Shown here piece after piece: positions 36,292 through 44,702 of a DNA stretch of 64,000 bases. Position numbers and translations under genes: made by a program. Where the stretch lies: positions 62,001 through 126,000 of the forward strand of contig CAZGIM010000007.1 of assembly GCA_964525995.1 (NCBI GenBank). Reading direction: 5' to 3'. The DNA comes from CAIVAT01 sp964525995 (GTDB lineage: Bacteria; Bacteroidota; Bacteroidia; Bacteroidales; FEN-979). Position 1 is the first letter of the stretch; each line of letters begins with the position of its first letter. The notes under the pieces are model-generated. The model was not told the origin of the DNA and ran no database searches. It was given only the letters and a program-made list of their open reading frames with translations.

Positions 36292-39200
36292 TTATAGAAT
36301 TACGATTTTTTCAACTTTGTTGAATTGCCGTCCGGTTAACTCAATTAAGTAAATACCTGTCGACAGTTTCGAGAGATCAAGTTGACCTGTGATGACTGTT
36401 CCTTTCGCCCGCAGTTCATGCTGAAGAATCTTTTGCCCTTCGGGAGTGAAAACCGTTAGCATGACCTGATCATTGATTCCGGTAATATTAATGTTCACGA
36501 TGCCTGATGTGGGATTCGGGAAGAGAGAAATATCAGGTTGATGATCCTGTAATTCAGCCGTTCCGACGGTTCCGTTTATAACAATATCGTTGATAAACAG
36601 ATTGTTGCCATATCTATTGTAGGATTCGAACATAAGTTGGACATTGTTTTTACCACTGTAATCCGACAGATCGATTGCATAGCAGTCGGCGCCATAGCTA
36701 CCTCCACACCAGTCGTCGGTTGATTGTGGGAAGAATTCGGTAAGAGTACTCGGATGGGTCACGAAGGTGTTCGGGGAACCGTCCGGTCCCATGCCCCATA
36801 ATCTGACCCATGATTCGCCGCAATTGTCGGAACCTCTGATGATGAGTGAATCCTTCCGAATTCTCTGCTCATAGGCATGTTTGAAATGAAGTGTGATAGT
36901 CCCGTAACCGCTGAAATTCAGGGCAGGGCTGATGATCTGATCCCGGCGATCAACGGCAGGATAGTCGAAGAAATTCATCCATAATGCCTTTGAACCCGGG
37001 ATAACCCCTGCGACGGATATAGTATCCCAGGTTACCATAAAGTCGGGATTTATGACCTTCCAGTGGCGCTCGCTAAATCCACCCGAAAATGTTTCGGCGA
37101 AGGGCAGGGTGAATCCTCCCTGATATATAAAATCCTGTTTTGATACGGTACCTGGGCCAACTGCATTATAAACTGTCAGCTGGACATCATAAGGTCCGGG
37201 TTCATTGAAGAGGACAACTGGATTCTGGCTGCTGAAGGAAGTTCCGTCCAAAAAGGTCACGGTTGCCGGACTAAACTGCCAGTTCCAGCTTACCGGACAA
37301 TTTAAGGTTTTATCTGTAAAATGTACCACTTCATTCTGACAAGTAACTTGTCGGTCGGCCGTGAAATCGGGTTCCGGCAGTATAGAGCCGCTAACGGTTA
37401 TGTAGTTCACTTTAATAATGGAGTCAGCGCCATAGACATTCCAAACTTTGAGTTTTACCTCATAGGTTCCGGGAGCGCTGTAAAGGATGCCGGTCGGGTT
37501 TTTCAGGGTTGATGTGGATGGATTTCCACCTTGAAAATACCATTGAAAGTCGGTTGGCACTCCGGATGATAAATCTTTGAAATCGATTGCACAACCGGTT
37601 GGAATGGTGGTCTGGGCCGTTGTGAAGTCGGCTTCAGGCGTTTCATGATACAAGTCGGATCCCCATAGGCCACGACCGTAAGAACTGGCTCTGATGACAT
37701 CCTGAGATACGGAATCATTGTCGTAAAAAATCTCAACCTCCGTAATCTTTGCATTTACCGGAAGGCCGTCGCTAAAGGATACCCATCCATTCGTTCCCTG
37801 GTCTTTGTAATAGACGCCGGCATCTGTGCCAATATACAGTCCATCCAATGCGTTTTGATAACAGGCAATGGAATTGATCGGAATTGTAGGCAGGTTTTCT
37901 TTGATGCTGGTCCAGGTGAATCCTTTATCGGTCGATTTATAAATGTTGCTGCTGAGCGCCATATACACGATATTTTCATTACCCGGGATAGTCTTGATAT
38001 CGGTGGGTGTGGCTGAGGTTGGCAGGAAATTGGTAAGATCGTACCAGACTGGATTGTTGCTGAGGCAGTCGTCGGTACGGAAGAGCTTATTATCCGACCT
38101 GGCTGCATATAGAATATTTTCGTTAGCCGAACAATGCTCAACCACTGACATATTTGTGCTGTTACTTCCGGCGAGACTGTTGGAAATTTGTGTCCATGTA
38201 ACCGGGTTCGTTGTAACGTCATTACTGCGCCAGATGTTCTTGTAACCGACAAACATGGCTTTATGGTTGTATTTACTCAGGGTAAAGGGTGTGACCCAGG
38301 CTCCCTCTTCGGTGATGCCATTGACATCTTTGCCACCGATTTGAACTTCATTTGAGTTATTTATTCTCCGGAAGATACTTCCATAATAGAGGGTGTGATA
38401 GGAATAGGCCGCATTGGTATAATCATAGGTGCACTCCATACCGTCGCCTCCTCCCACTGCAATCCAGCCGGAAGGGGTGATGGAATAGGTACCGTTGTCC
38501 TGGAAGCCGTTGATCACCTTATCTTTAACGGTTTGCGCCTGTCCCAGTTTATAAATCTGACCGATAGTCATACCAACGGTTTGATCCGACCAGGTGGTAC
38601 CACCGTTGCTGGTAGAATAGATACCGCCGTCATTTCCTGCATAGAGTTTACCGTTGACCGGTGAAAATCCAAGGAAATGGCAGTCGGCATGAACTGCCGG
38701 CACACTACATCCGCCGTACCAGTGTGAATTAATTACCCAGGTAACTCCGCCATTGGTTGATTTCCATACATCGACTCCTCCAACATAAATAACCTCGGCA
38801 TTATTCGGATCCGCTGCTATGGCAAGATCGTACCACCCCTGGCCACCGGTTCCACTGCCGTCACAGGACCAATCCAAAATATTGGGAGAGTTTGATTGGG
38901 TTGAAAACGTGAGACCAGCATCGGTCGATCGGTACAGACATTTAAATCCGCTGCTGTTATCCGATTGCAGAAAATAAACATAATTGGGGTTTGCCGGGCT
39001 TACGGCAATGGCTCCGCGCTGGCCGGCAGTAATTCCTGAGGTGATCTTCGTGAAATTGAGGCCACTGTTGGAGGATCGGTAAAAATCGCTGTTGACCGCG
39101 GCATACACAACGGTAGGGTCATTGGGTTTAAATTGGATATCTTTAAAATTACCTGATTGCGTTACCGTCCATGTCGTCCCGCCATCGGTTGATCTGTAAA

Positions 39201-39954
39201 CTCCCCCGCTGGTTGCTGCAAGGAATATCTGGGGATCGGAAGGGTGCTGGATAATCCGGCCGACCGTTTTATTGTTCATACCGGTTTTGGAAGCGACCCA
39301 GGAAATTCCGCCGTCCATGCTTTTATAGACACCCAGTCCGGGTGCGTCGCCGGCATCCCGGTCGCCGGTTCCGATCAGGATGATGTTCGGGTTAGCGTAA
39401 CTTACCACGATGGCAGAAACGCCCAGGGTTGGCATAGTATCGGTGTGTGTGACCCAGGTGACGCCATCATCAGTCGATTGCCATAATCCACCCGAAGGAG
39501 CCCCGACATATATCTTATTGGGATCAGTAGGATGAAAAGCCACCACATTAAGCCTTCCTAACCCCTCGTAACCGGCGGGTCCAGGAGATGGAATGGTTGA
39601 TGGGCCTATTGAAACCCAGTTCCCGCTCATTGATCTGGTTTGATCCTGGTACTGATGGTACGCATTCATCGTTGATGCCGGATCGGGTTGTGAACCGTCG
39701 GGATTGACTCTCGACTGCATCATGTATTCCCATCTTTTAAAGACCTTGTAACCACATCCTCTGGTGATTTTCCGTCCGTTCCAGTACTGCTGGAAGGCGC
39801 GTTGGGTTTGATAGAAATTGGCGGCAGGATCCTGCATCATTTCAATCCAGTAAGGGTAATTGGCAGTATCGTTCACGGATGAACCGGAATGAATCTGGGC
39901 ATTTACCAAGAGTGATACAAGCATTGCTGAGAAGAAAAAGAGAATTCGCTTCAT
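36292..39954 (-). CDS. Asp-box/VPS10-like, PKD, T9SS-secreted protein
   Basis: 1220 residues from the ATG at 39954; a TTG 18 bases earlier is in frame. After a signal peptide (FFFSAMLVSLLVNAQ) there are many BNR/Asp-box repeats (SxDGGxTW, as in STDGGTTWT, SMDGGISWV, STNGGVTWV), forming sialidase- or sortilin-like propellers. Two PKD domains (DFQWYFQGGNP, SWNWQFSP) and a MAM-like jelly-roll region follow. The end is a T9SS type A signal (ISLFPNPTSGIVNINITG ... TGIYLIEL). No sialidase catalytic set was recognised, so it is more likely a binding or adhesive protein. It is first in the run with the M14 peptidase. TATCTTTA at 39981-39988, minus strand, is a 7/8 -7 element. Confidence 0.88.
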   Translation of the reverse strand: MKRILFFFSAMLVSLLVNAQIHSGSSVNDTANYPYWIEMMQDPAANFYQTQRAFQQYWNGRKITRGCGYKVFKRWEYMMQSRVNPDGSQPDPASTMNAYHQYQDQTRSMSGNWVSIGPSTIPSPGPAGYEGLGRLNVVAFHPTDPNKIYVGAPSGGLWQSTDDGVTWVTHTDTMPTLGVSAIVVSYANPNIILIGTGDRDAGDAPGLGVYKSMDGGISWVASKTGMNNKTVGRIIQHPSDPQIFLAATSGGVYRSTDGGTTWTVTQSGNFKDIQFKPNDPTVVYAAVNSDFYRSSNSGLNFTKITSGITAGQRGAIAVSPANPNYVYFLQSDNSSGFKCLYRSTDAGLTFSTQSNSPNILDWSCDGSGTGGQGWYDLAIAADPNNAEVIYVGGVDVWKSTNGGVTWVINSHWYGGCSVPAVHADCHFLGFSPVNGKLYAGNDGGIYSTSNGGTTWSDQTVGMTIGQIYKLGQAQTVKDKVINGFQDNGTYSITPSGWIAVGGGDGMECTYDYTNAAYSYHTLYYGSIFRRINNSNEVQIGGKDVNGITEEGAWVTPFTLSKYNHKAMFVGYKNIWRSNDVTTNPVTWTQISNSLAGSNSTNMSVVEHCSANENILYAARSDNKLFRTDDCLSNNPVWYDLTNFLPTSATPTDIKTIPGNENIVYMALSSNIYKSTDKGFTWTSIKENLPTIPINSIACYQNALDGLYIGTDAGVYYKDQGTNGWVSFSDGLPVNAKITEVEIFYDNDSVSQDVIRASSYGRGLWGSDLYHETPEADFTTAQTTIPTGCAIDFKDLSSGVPTDFQWYFQGGNPSTSTLKNPTGILYSAPGTYEVKLKVWNVYGADSIIKVNYITVSGSILPEPDFTADRQVTCQNEVVHFTDKTLNCPVSWNWQFSPATVTFLDGTSFSSQNPVVLFNEPGPYDVQLTVYNAVGPGTVSKQDFIYQGGFTLPFAETFSGGFSERHWKVINPDFMVTWDTISVAGVIPGSKALWMNFFDYPAVDRRDQIISPALNFSGYGTITLHFKHAYEQRIRKDSLIIRGSDNCGESWVRLWGMGPDGSPNTFVTHPSTLTEFFPQSTDDWCGGSYGADCYAIDLSDYSGKNNVQLMFESYNRYGNNLFINDIVINGTVGTAELQDHQPDISLFPNPTSGIVNINITGINDQVMLTVFTPEGQKILQHELRAKGTVITGQLDLSKLSTGIYLIELTGRQFNKVEKIVIL

Positions 39955-40077
39955 GAGTCGGTATTTTTTCAATTAAGCCGTAAAGATACAAAAAAGGCAC
40001 ATACGGACTGAGGGAAGTAGTAAAATCCGGAACCGGGAAAACCTGACGGGTAAAGCAGTCAAGCCTTATAAGGATAA

Positions 40078-40299
40078 TCAGTTTTTATCGTTCCGGTTAA
40101 TCAGTTGGTTGCCGACATAGTCGGATCTTTCCCGATCGCTATCAAATTTGGATTTTAAAAAGTCGGGAAAGAAGAGCAGTTTCATAATGGCAAACAGGAT
40201 GAAAAGCTTGATCAGGATTATAATCCAGAGTTTTTTCCCGACCGTCATTGACCTGAAGCCGTCATAATAAATAAGCCAAATTTTCCGAAGCAGCCTCAA
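40078..40299 (-). CDS. DUF4492 small membrane protein, TTG start
   Basis: 73 residues with one hydrophobic helix (IIILIKLFILFAIMKLLFF). The pattern YYDGFRSMTVGKKLWIIILIKLF matches DUF4492. In other Bacteroidota such genes often sit next to cydAB, but no bd oxidase is here. An in-frame stop lies two codons before the TTG at 40299, and the next ATG is codon 18, inside the conserved part, so a TTG start is nearly forced. Confidence 0.75.
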   Translation of the reverse strand: MRLLRKIWLIYYDGFRSMTVGKKLWIIILIKLFILFAIMKLLFFPDFLKSKFDSDRERSDYVGNQLINRNDKN

Positions 40300-40312
40300 G
40301 GAAGGTTATATA

Positions 40313-40348
40313 TTGACTGACTGATTGACTGATTGACTGATTGATTGA
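40313..40348. repeat. Short tandem repeat, TTGACTGA units
   Basis: TTGACTGA and its shortened form TTGA/CTGA repeat across 36 bases, between the DUF4492 gene and the TPM gene. Just beyond it, at 40360-40394, a second set of near-repeats (TCAATTTTCCAT) runs to the TPM stop. Low-complexity spacer; no function seen. Confidence 0.8.
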
Positions 40349-40399
40349 ATTTTTCCGTTTTCAATTTTCCATCGTCAATTTTCCATTGTCAATTGTTAT

Positions 40400-41218
40400 T
40401 TACCAGCTGCCACCGGCACCCCCTCCACCAAAGCTGCCTCCTCCGAAACCGCCAAAGCCGCCGCCGCCACCGCCAAAACCACCGCCAAAACCGCTCCCTC
40501 CGGTAAAGCTGTTCCAAGATCCACTGTGGCCGCGCCCCATGGATCCTAAAAGCCAGAAAGCTGTCCAGAAGGGGATGTTCTTGCCGATTGAATAGGTTCT
40601 GGCCTTGCTGCTTCGCATCAGCATGAAGACAACCGCAATGATGATCACGGGAATGATAAGGCCAAGAGGGTTACTGTTCTTTTTAACCCTTTTAGTATAT
40701 TGGTCAGCTGTATATTCCCCTTTAGTCAATGAGATCATCGTATTAACTGCTGCGTCGATACCGGCATAGTAATTATCTTCCTTGAAGCGAGGGATCATTT
40801 CATTTTCAATGATCCTGTCGGCAAGTGCATCCGGAATAGCCCCTTCAAGTCCGTAACCGGTTTGAATACTGGCATCTCCCTTTTCATTTTGATATTTCGG
40901 CTTTACCAGGATGACGGCGCCGTTTTTTTTGCCCTGTTGTCCCACTCCCCATTTTTGTCCAATAAGGTAAGCAAAGTGGTTCCGGTCGTATCCGTTCAGT
41001 GATTTTACCGTCACAACCACCAATTGGGTGGAGGTGGAATCATTAAAGGCGACCAGTTTGGCTTCCAGATTATTGATCTGCTCATTAGTCAGAATTCCGG
41101 CGAAATCATTAACAAGCCGGGGTGGATCGGGACATGCCGGAATATCCTGAGCCCGGCTGGAAATACCTGTAAGCAGGCCGGTCAGGAATAGCAGGAGGAT
41201 GATTTTATTTTTGATCAT
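40400..41218 (-). CDS. TPM domain protein with Gly-rich tail (YgcG-like)
   Basis: 272 residues. A signal peptide (IILLLFLTGLLTGISSRAQ) is followed by a TPM domain (DFAGILTNEQINNLEAKLVAFNDSTSTQLVVVTV .. AYLIGQKWGVGQQGKKNGAVILV), one helix near 190-210 (LIIPVIIIAVVFML), and a Gly/Phe/Ser-rich C-terminus ending GGAGGSW. TPM proteins with Gly-rich ends are anchored in the membrane and linked to envelope or photosystem maintenance in other groups. It is third in the LemA-TPM-TPM unit. Confidence 0.92.
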   Translation of the reverse strand: MIKNKIILLLFLTGLLTGISSRAQDIPACPDPPRLVNDFAGILTNEQINNLEAKLVAFNDSTSTQLVVVTVKSLNGYDRNHFAYLIGQKWGVGQQGKKNGAVILVKPKYQNEKGDASIQTGYGLEGAIPDALADRIIENEMIPRFKEDNYYAGIDAAVNTMISLTKGEYTADQYTKRVKKNSNPLGLIIPVIIIAVVFMLMRSSKARTYSIGKNIPFWTAFWLLGSMGRGHSGSWNSFTGGSGFGGGFGGGGGGFGGFGGGSFGGGGAGGSW

Positions 41219-41233
41219 GCGGTCGGTATGAGA

Positions 41234-41680
41234 TCAATCCTTACCAAATGAAACATCATCGGGAAGTTCATTAACATCGTCGCGGTGATAGGGAAAATGC
41301 TTCTTCAGCAGTTTCCCGGTCTGCTCAATTGCTTTAATCAAACCGTCGGTAAACCTGCCGTCCCTGAAATGGTCCAGCATCAACTGTTTGATATCATTCC
41401 AGAAATTTTCAGGCACTACCGAGTTGATCCCGATATCACCAATAATGGCATAACGGCGGTTTTTGACAGCTAAGTAAATCAGGACGCCATTCCGTTTTTC
41501 GGTTTTAGTCATTCCCAACTGCTTGAAGATGAAAGCAGCACGGTCGAGCACCTCCCCTTTACAGTAATTTTCAATATGGACCCGGATTTCTCCGGAGGTA
41601 TCCAGTTCGGCTAACATAACAGCCTGACGGATATCATCCTGGTCCTGTTTGGAAAAAAATCCTTCAGCGGCAAGTCCCAT
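41234..41680 (-). CDS. TPM domain protein, cytosolic form
   Basis: 148 residues with no signal peptide or clear helix. The TPM domain shows DTSGEIRVHIENYC, AAFIFKQLGMTKTEKRNGVLIYLAVKNRRYAIIGD. It sits 15 bases before the larger TPM gene and 29 after lemA, the usual order in Bacteroidota. Its function is unknown. Confidence 0.88.
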   Translation of the reverse strand: MGLAAEGFFSKQDQDDIRQAVMLAELDTSGEIRVHIENYCKGEVLDRAAFIFKQLGMTKTEKRNGVLIYLAVKNRRYAIIGDIGINSVVPENFWNDIKQLMLDHFRDGRFTDGLIKAIEQTGKLLKKHFPYHRDDVNELPDDVSFGKD

Positions 41681-41709
41681 GATTTTGATATTTTATATAG
41701 TGTGTGGGA

Positions 41710-42306
41710 TCAGAATTTGACCTCTGGTGCCTTCTCTGCGCCTGCCTGTGCCTGAAAATAGACTTTCTTACTGAAACCGAACATACCGGCGAAAATGGAG
41801 TTCGGAAATTTCCCAAGGTAGGTATTATAATCTTGCGCCGCTTTGTTGAAATTCATGCGTTCGACGCTGATCCGGTTTTCGGTTCCTTCAAGCTGGGCCT
41901 GGAGTTCCAAAAAGTTCTGCGTTGCCTTCAATTCGGGATATTTCTCAACAACCACCATCAGCCTGCCCAATGCGGCGCTTACACCGTTTTGTGCTTCCTG
42001 AAATTTCTGAAGAGAACCTTCATCTAAATTTTTTGGATTAATCTGAACCGACGTTGCTTTCGCCCTGGCTTCAATGACTGCAGTCAGGGTTTGTTGTTCA
42101 AAATTGGCGACTCCTTTGACGGTATTGACCAGATTCGGAATCAGATCAAGACGACGCTGATATACATTTTCAACATTGGCCCATTGCTGATTCACTATCT
42201 CCTCTTTGGTGACAAGTTTGTTGTTTATCCCGGTAATCCATGCAATGAGAAGAAAGATAATACCAATGACCACGATCAATATGATCCATCCTTTGCTTAG
42301 TTTCAT
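41710..42306 (-). CDS. lemA: LemA family protein
   Basis: 198 residues. One N-terminal helix (WIILIVVIGIIFLLIAWI) is followed by a long helical domain with QQWANVENVYQRRLDLIPNLVNTVKGVANFEQQTL, the LemA signature. LemA proteins are membrane-anchored with unclear function, and are nearly always beside TPM genes, as here. It is first in the three-gene unit. Confidence 0.95.
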   Translation of the reverse strand: MKLSKGWIILIVVIGIIFLLIAWITGINNKLVTKEEIVNQQWANVENVYQRRLDLIPNLVNTVKGVANFEQQTLTAVIEARAKATSVQINPKNLDEGSLQKFQEAQNGVSAALGRLMVVVEKYPELKATQNFLELQAQLEGTENRISVERMNFNKAAQDYNTYLGKFPNSIFAGMFGFSKKVYFQAQAGAEKAPEVKF

Positions 42307-42373
42307 AACTTAAATTTTTTAAATATTCAGCTAATGTAGTTAAAATGACGCAATATTACTTTCAGGTTACATT

Positions 42374-44281
42374 TCAGGCTAATTTTTCCATCGTTCGGTT
42401 GATGAATTCTGCAAGATCTTTTCCTTTCAACAGGTTCTGACTGAGTTGGGCCAGGTCGAAAAGCTGTTTGATCATTTCGGTCTGCTTACCACCATCGGGC
42501 TCTATTAAAATGTTTCCTATCAGCCGGTGGTTGGCGTTGATGACCAGATTATAATTTTCGGGCATCTCACCCATAAAACCATAACCACCGCCACCCAGCG
42601 CCGACATATCTTTCATTCGCCGCATGAACTCATTCTGCACGATCAGCATGGGTTGATCTTTTTCACTGAGACTTTCAAAAGCCACCGTGAACCGCTTTGT
42701 GTCGATCTGCTTCTCGATCAGTTCCTTTAGTGCCTTCTGTTGATCCTCGTTGAGTTTCATTGGAAAGGCATCCTCCTTTTTGATGAGCTTATCGACGGTG
42801 TCGGCATCCACGCGGGTAAAGCGTGTTTTTTCAAATTTCTGTTCGAGGGTATTGATGAAATGCGATTCAAGAATGCCATCCATAAGTAAAACATCGTATC
42901 CCCGCTCTGTAACCGGTTGAATATAGCTATACTGATCCTCCTTGTTGGTTGCATAGAGGTAAATCAACTGTCCTTCTTTATCCTTCTGGGCAGGTTTGAC
43001 TAACTTTTCGTACTCTTCGAAGGTGTAGTATTTATCTCCGATATTCTTTAGCAGGCAGAATTTTTTGGCACGGTCATAAAAATCGGGTTGGGAAATGATC
43101 CCGTATTGAATGAATACTTTGATATCATCCCATTTTGTCTCAAAATCCGGACGGGTTTCCTTGAATAATGATTCCAGTTTATCAGCAACTTTTTTGGTTA
43201 TGTGATTCGATATTTTTTTTACGTTGGGATCGCTTTGAAGGTAACTCCGCGACACATTGAGTGGAATATCGGGTGAATCAAGAACTCCGTGTAACAGGGT
43301 CAGGAAATCGGGGACAATCCCTTCGACCGAATCGGTCACAAAGACCTGGTTGCAGTAAAGCTGGATCTTATCTTTCTGAACCTCCAGGTTTCTTTTCACT
43401 TTTGGAAAATAGAGAATACCGGTGAGGTTGAACGGATAATCAACATTCAAATGAATCCAGAACAAAGGCTCGTCAAATGTAAACGGATAGAGCTCCCGGT
43501 AAAACTTTTTGTAGTCCTCATCAGTAAGATCAACAGGCTTCTTTTTCCAGATCGGATCGGTATTGTTGATAATTCGTGGCTTTTCAACTTCTACCTCCTT
43601 ATCGTTGCCATCCTTGTCTTTTTCACCTTCGACCTTTTCCCAGTGCTTTTCATTACCGAACCGGATCGGAACAGGCAGAAATTTACAGTACTTCTTCAGA
43701 ATGTTAAGTAAGGTGTGTTCTTCCAGATAATCTTTTGATTCATCGGCAATATGAAGAATGATTTCTGTCCCCCTATCTGGTTTATCTGATTCTTCCATGG
43801 TATAGTCCGGGCTGCCATCGCATTCCCAGTGAACCGCTTTTGTATCTCCCTTTCGCAGGTACGTTTTGGTTTCAATTTCGACCTTGTCGGAGACCATAAA
43901 ACTGGAGTAGAAACCAAGTCCGAAGTGACCGATAATCGCATTCATCTCGGCCTCTGTTTTAGTCTTGAATTTTTTTATAAACTCCTCTGCACTCGAAAAT
44001 GCAATTTGGTTGATATATTTATCCACCTCGGCTGCAGTCATTCCGATCCCTTTATCTTTTACCGAAATGGTCTTCTTCTTTTTGTCCAGTGTCACCTCGA
44101 TAGTCAGGTCCGATATATCCCCGTCATATTTTCCCAACGAAGCTAATGTTTTAAGCTTCTGGGTTGCATCGACCGCATTTGAAATAAGTTCACGAAGAAA
44201 GATCTCATGTTCTGAATAAAGGAACTTTTTAATGATTGGAAAGATGTTTTCAGTTTGAACGTTGATTTTTCCTTTTTGCAT
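42374..44281 (-). CDS. htpG: Molecular chaperone HtpG (Hsp90)
   Basis: 635 residues. The GHKL ATPase domain has LFLRELISNAVDA-type motifs (EIFLRELISNAVDATQKL), DKGIGMT and GHFGLGFYSSFMV. The middle domain contains NVDYPFNLTGILYFPKVK and NVSRSYLQSD. The C-terminal dimer region ends LIGNILIEPDGGKQTEMIKQLFDLAQLS. It remodels client proteins under stress. Upstream (44312-44384) lie a -24/-12-like promoter and three TGTCA sites, discussed separately. It is a single-gene unit. Confidence 0.98.
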   Translation of the reverse strand: MQKGKINVQTENIFPIIKKFLYSEHEIFLRELISNAVDATQKLKTLASLGKYDGDISDLTIEVTLDKKKKTISVKDKGIGMTAAEVDKYINQIAFSSAEEFIKKFKTKTEAEMNAIIGHFGLGFYSSFMVSDKVEIETKTYLRKGDTKAVHWECDGSPDYTMEESDKPDRGTEIILHIADESKDYLEEHTLLNILKKYCKFLPVPIRFGNEKHWEKVEGEKDKDGNDKEVEVEKPRIINNTDPIWKKKPVDLTDEDYKKFYRELYPFTFDEPLFWIHLNVDYPFNLTGILYFPKVKRNLEVQKDKIQLYCNQVFVTDSVEGIVPDFLTLLHGVLDSPDIPLNVSRSYLQSDPNVKKISNHITKKVADKLESLFKETRPDFETKWDDIKVFIQYGIISQPDFYDRAKKFCLLKNIGDKYYTFEEYEKLVKPAQKDKEGQLIYLYATNKEDQYSYIQPVTERGYDVLLMDGILESHFINTLEQKFEKTRFTRVDADTVDKLIKKEDAFPMKLNEDQQKALKELIEKQIDTKRFTVAFESLSEKDQPMLIVQNEFMRRMKDMSALGGGGYGFMGEMPENYNLVINANHRLIGNILIEPDGGKQTEMIKQLFDLAQLSQNLLKGKDLAEFINRTMEKLA

Positions 44282-44311
44282 AGCAGATAGTTTTTATTTG
44301 GGGTGGCAGTG

Positions 44312-44326
44312 TCAAAGTAAGTGCCA
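44312..44326 (-). promoter_or_regulatory. Sigma-54-like promoter of htpG
   Basis: The minus strand reads TGGCACTTACTTTGA, the same spacing and the same TTGA variant as before the RiPP precursor, ending 31 bases before the ATG. An overlapping reading, TTTG-N21-TTACTTTG, is a 7/8 housekeeping match, so the sigma factor is not certain. Confidence 0.5.
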
Positions 44327-44338
44327 GGAATGATAGGC

Positions 44339-44373
44339 TGACAAAATGACAAAGGGCCATATCAAAAATGACA
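44339..44373 (-). promoter_or_regulatory. Repeated TGTCA sites upstream of htpG
   Basis: Three TGTCA copies on the minus strand (plus-strand TGACA at 44339, 44347 and 44369). The promoter-proximal one reads TTTTGTCAGCCT, almost identical to AATTTGTCAGCCT at the grpE promoter. Possible stress-regulator binding sites. Confidence 0.4.
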
Positions 44374-44384
44374 CGGCCCTTTGT
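44349..44384 (-). terminator. Hairpin after the 39-codon gene
   Basis: 10-base arms ACAAAGGGCC/GGCCCTTTGT with a 16-base loop, located between the small gene and htpG. The T-tract is poor (CATTTTG), so it may be a weak terminator, and its loop contains a TGTCA site. Confidence 0.5.
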
Positions 44385-44409
44385 TTCAGGGGAATTATAT
44401 TACAGATTA

Positions 44410-44529
44410 TCAAGCGAATATCATGATTAAACACACCACTATTGCAGTATTAATAATAAAAAAGCCAACGGTGGTAATAGTAAAATAAGCATAATGTTTT
44501 TTGCTGGGTTGTATGGCTTCAAATTCCAT
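44410..44529 (-). CDS. 39-residue single-helix membrane peptide
   Basis: A short gene with an ATG at 44529 and TGA at 44410. The N-terminus is polar (MEFEAIQPSKKHYAY) and the rest is one hydrophobic helix (TVGFFIINTAIVVCLIMIF). A perfect -7 element (TATTTTTG at 44547-44554) lies 17 bases upstream with GTTG at the -33 spacing, and a hairpin follows the stop. Together these support a real gene. I do not recognise a family. It resembles small subunits of membrane complexes in size and layout only. Confidence 0.6.
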   Translation of the reverse strand: MEFEAIQPSKKHYAYFTITTVGFFIINTAIVVCLIMIFA

Positions 44530-44546
44530 GGCGTTTTAATTTGATT

Positions 44547-44554
44547 CAAAAATA
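44547..44554 (-). promoter_or_regulatory. -7 element of the 39-codon gene
   Basis: The minus strand reads TATTTTTG, a perfect TAnnTTTG. GTTG occurs 20 bases upstream of it, one mismatch from TTTG. Confidence 0.6.
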
Positions 44555-44702
44555 CTGTTTTGCATTCCTTTTGTCAACGATGAATAAGTATCTGTATATG
44601 AATTCTTCGTAAATGTAAAATTTCAATTGAATGCTGTTTGAAAAGAGATTTTTCTTAATTTTACAAGGCCGTTATGAAAGTCATTTTATAAAATCTACTT
44701 AT

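Noticed and set aside
36292..39954. Repeated short motifs that might suggest a CRISPR-like or satellite repeat
   Set aside because: They are coding Asp-box repeats (SxDGGxTW) with divergent DNA; no conserved repeat-spacer pattern.
36292..39954. Sialidase activity for the Asp-box protein
   Set aside because: Asp-boxes alone do not show it; the Arg triad and FRIP-type motif were not recognised.
40341..40595. Proline-rich ORF on the plus strand
   Set aside because: It is the antisense reading of the Gly-rich tail of the TPM protein; no independent signal.
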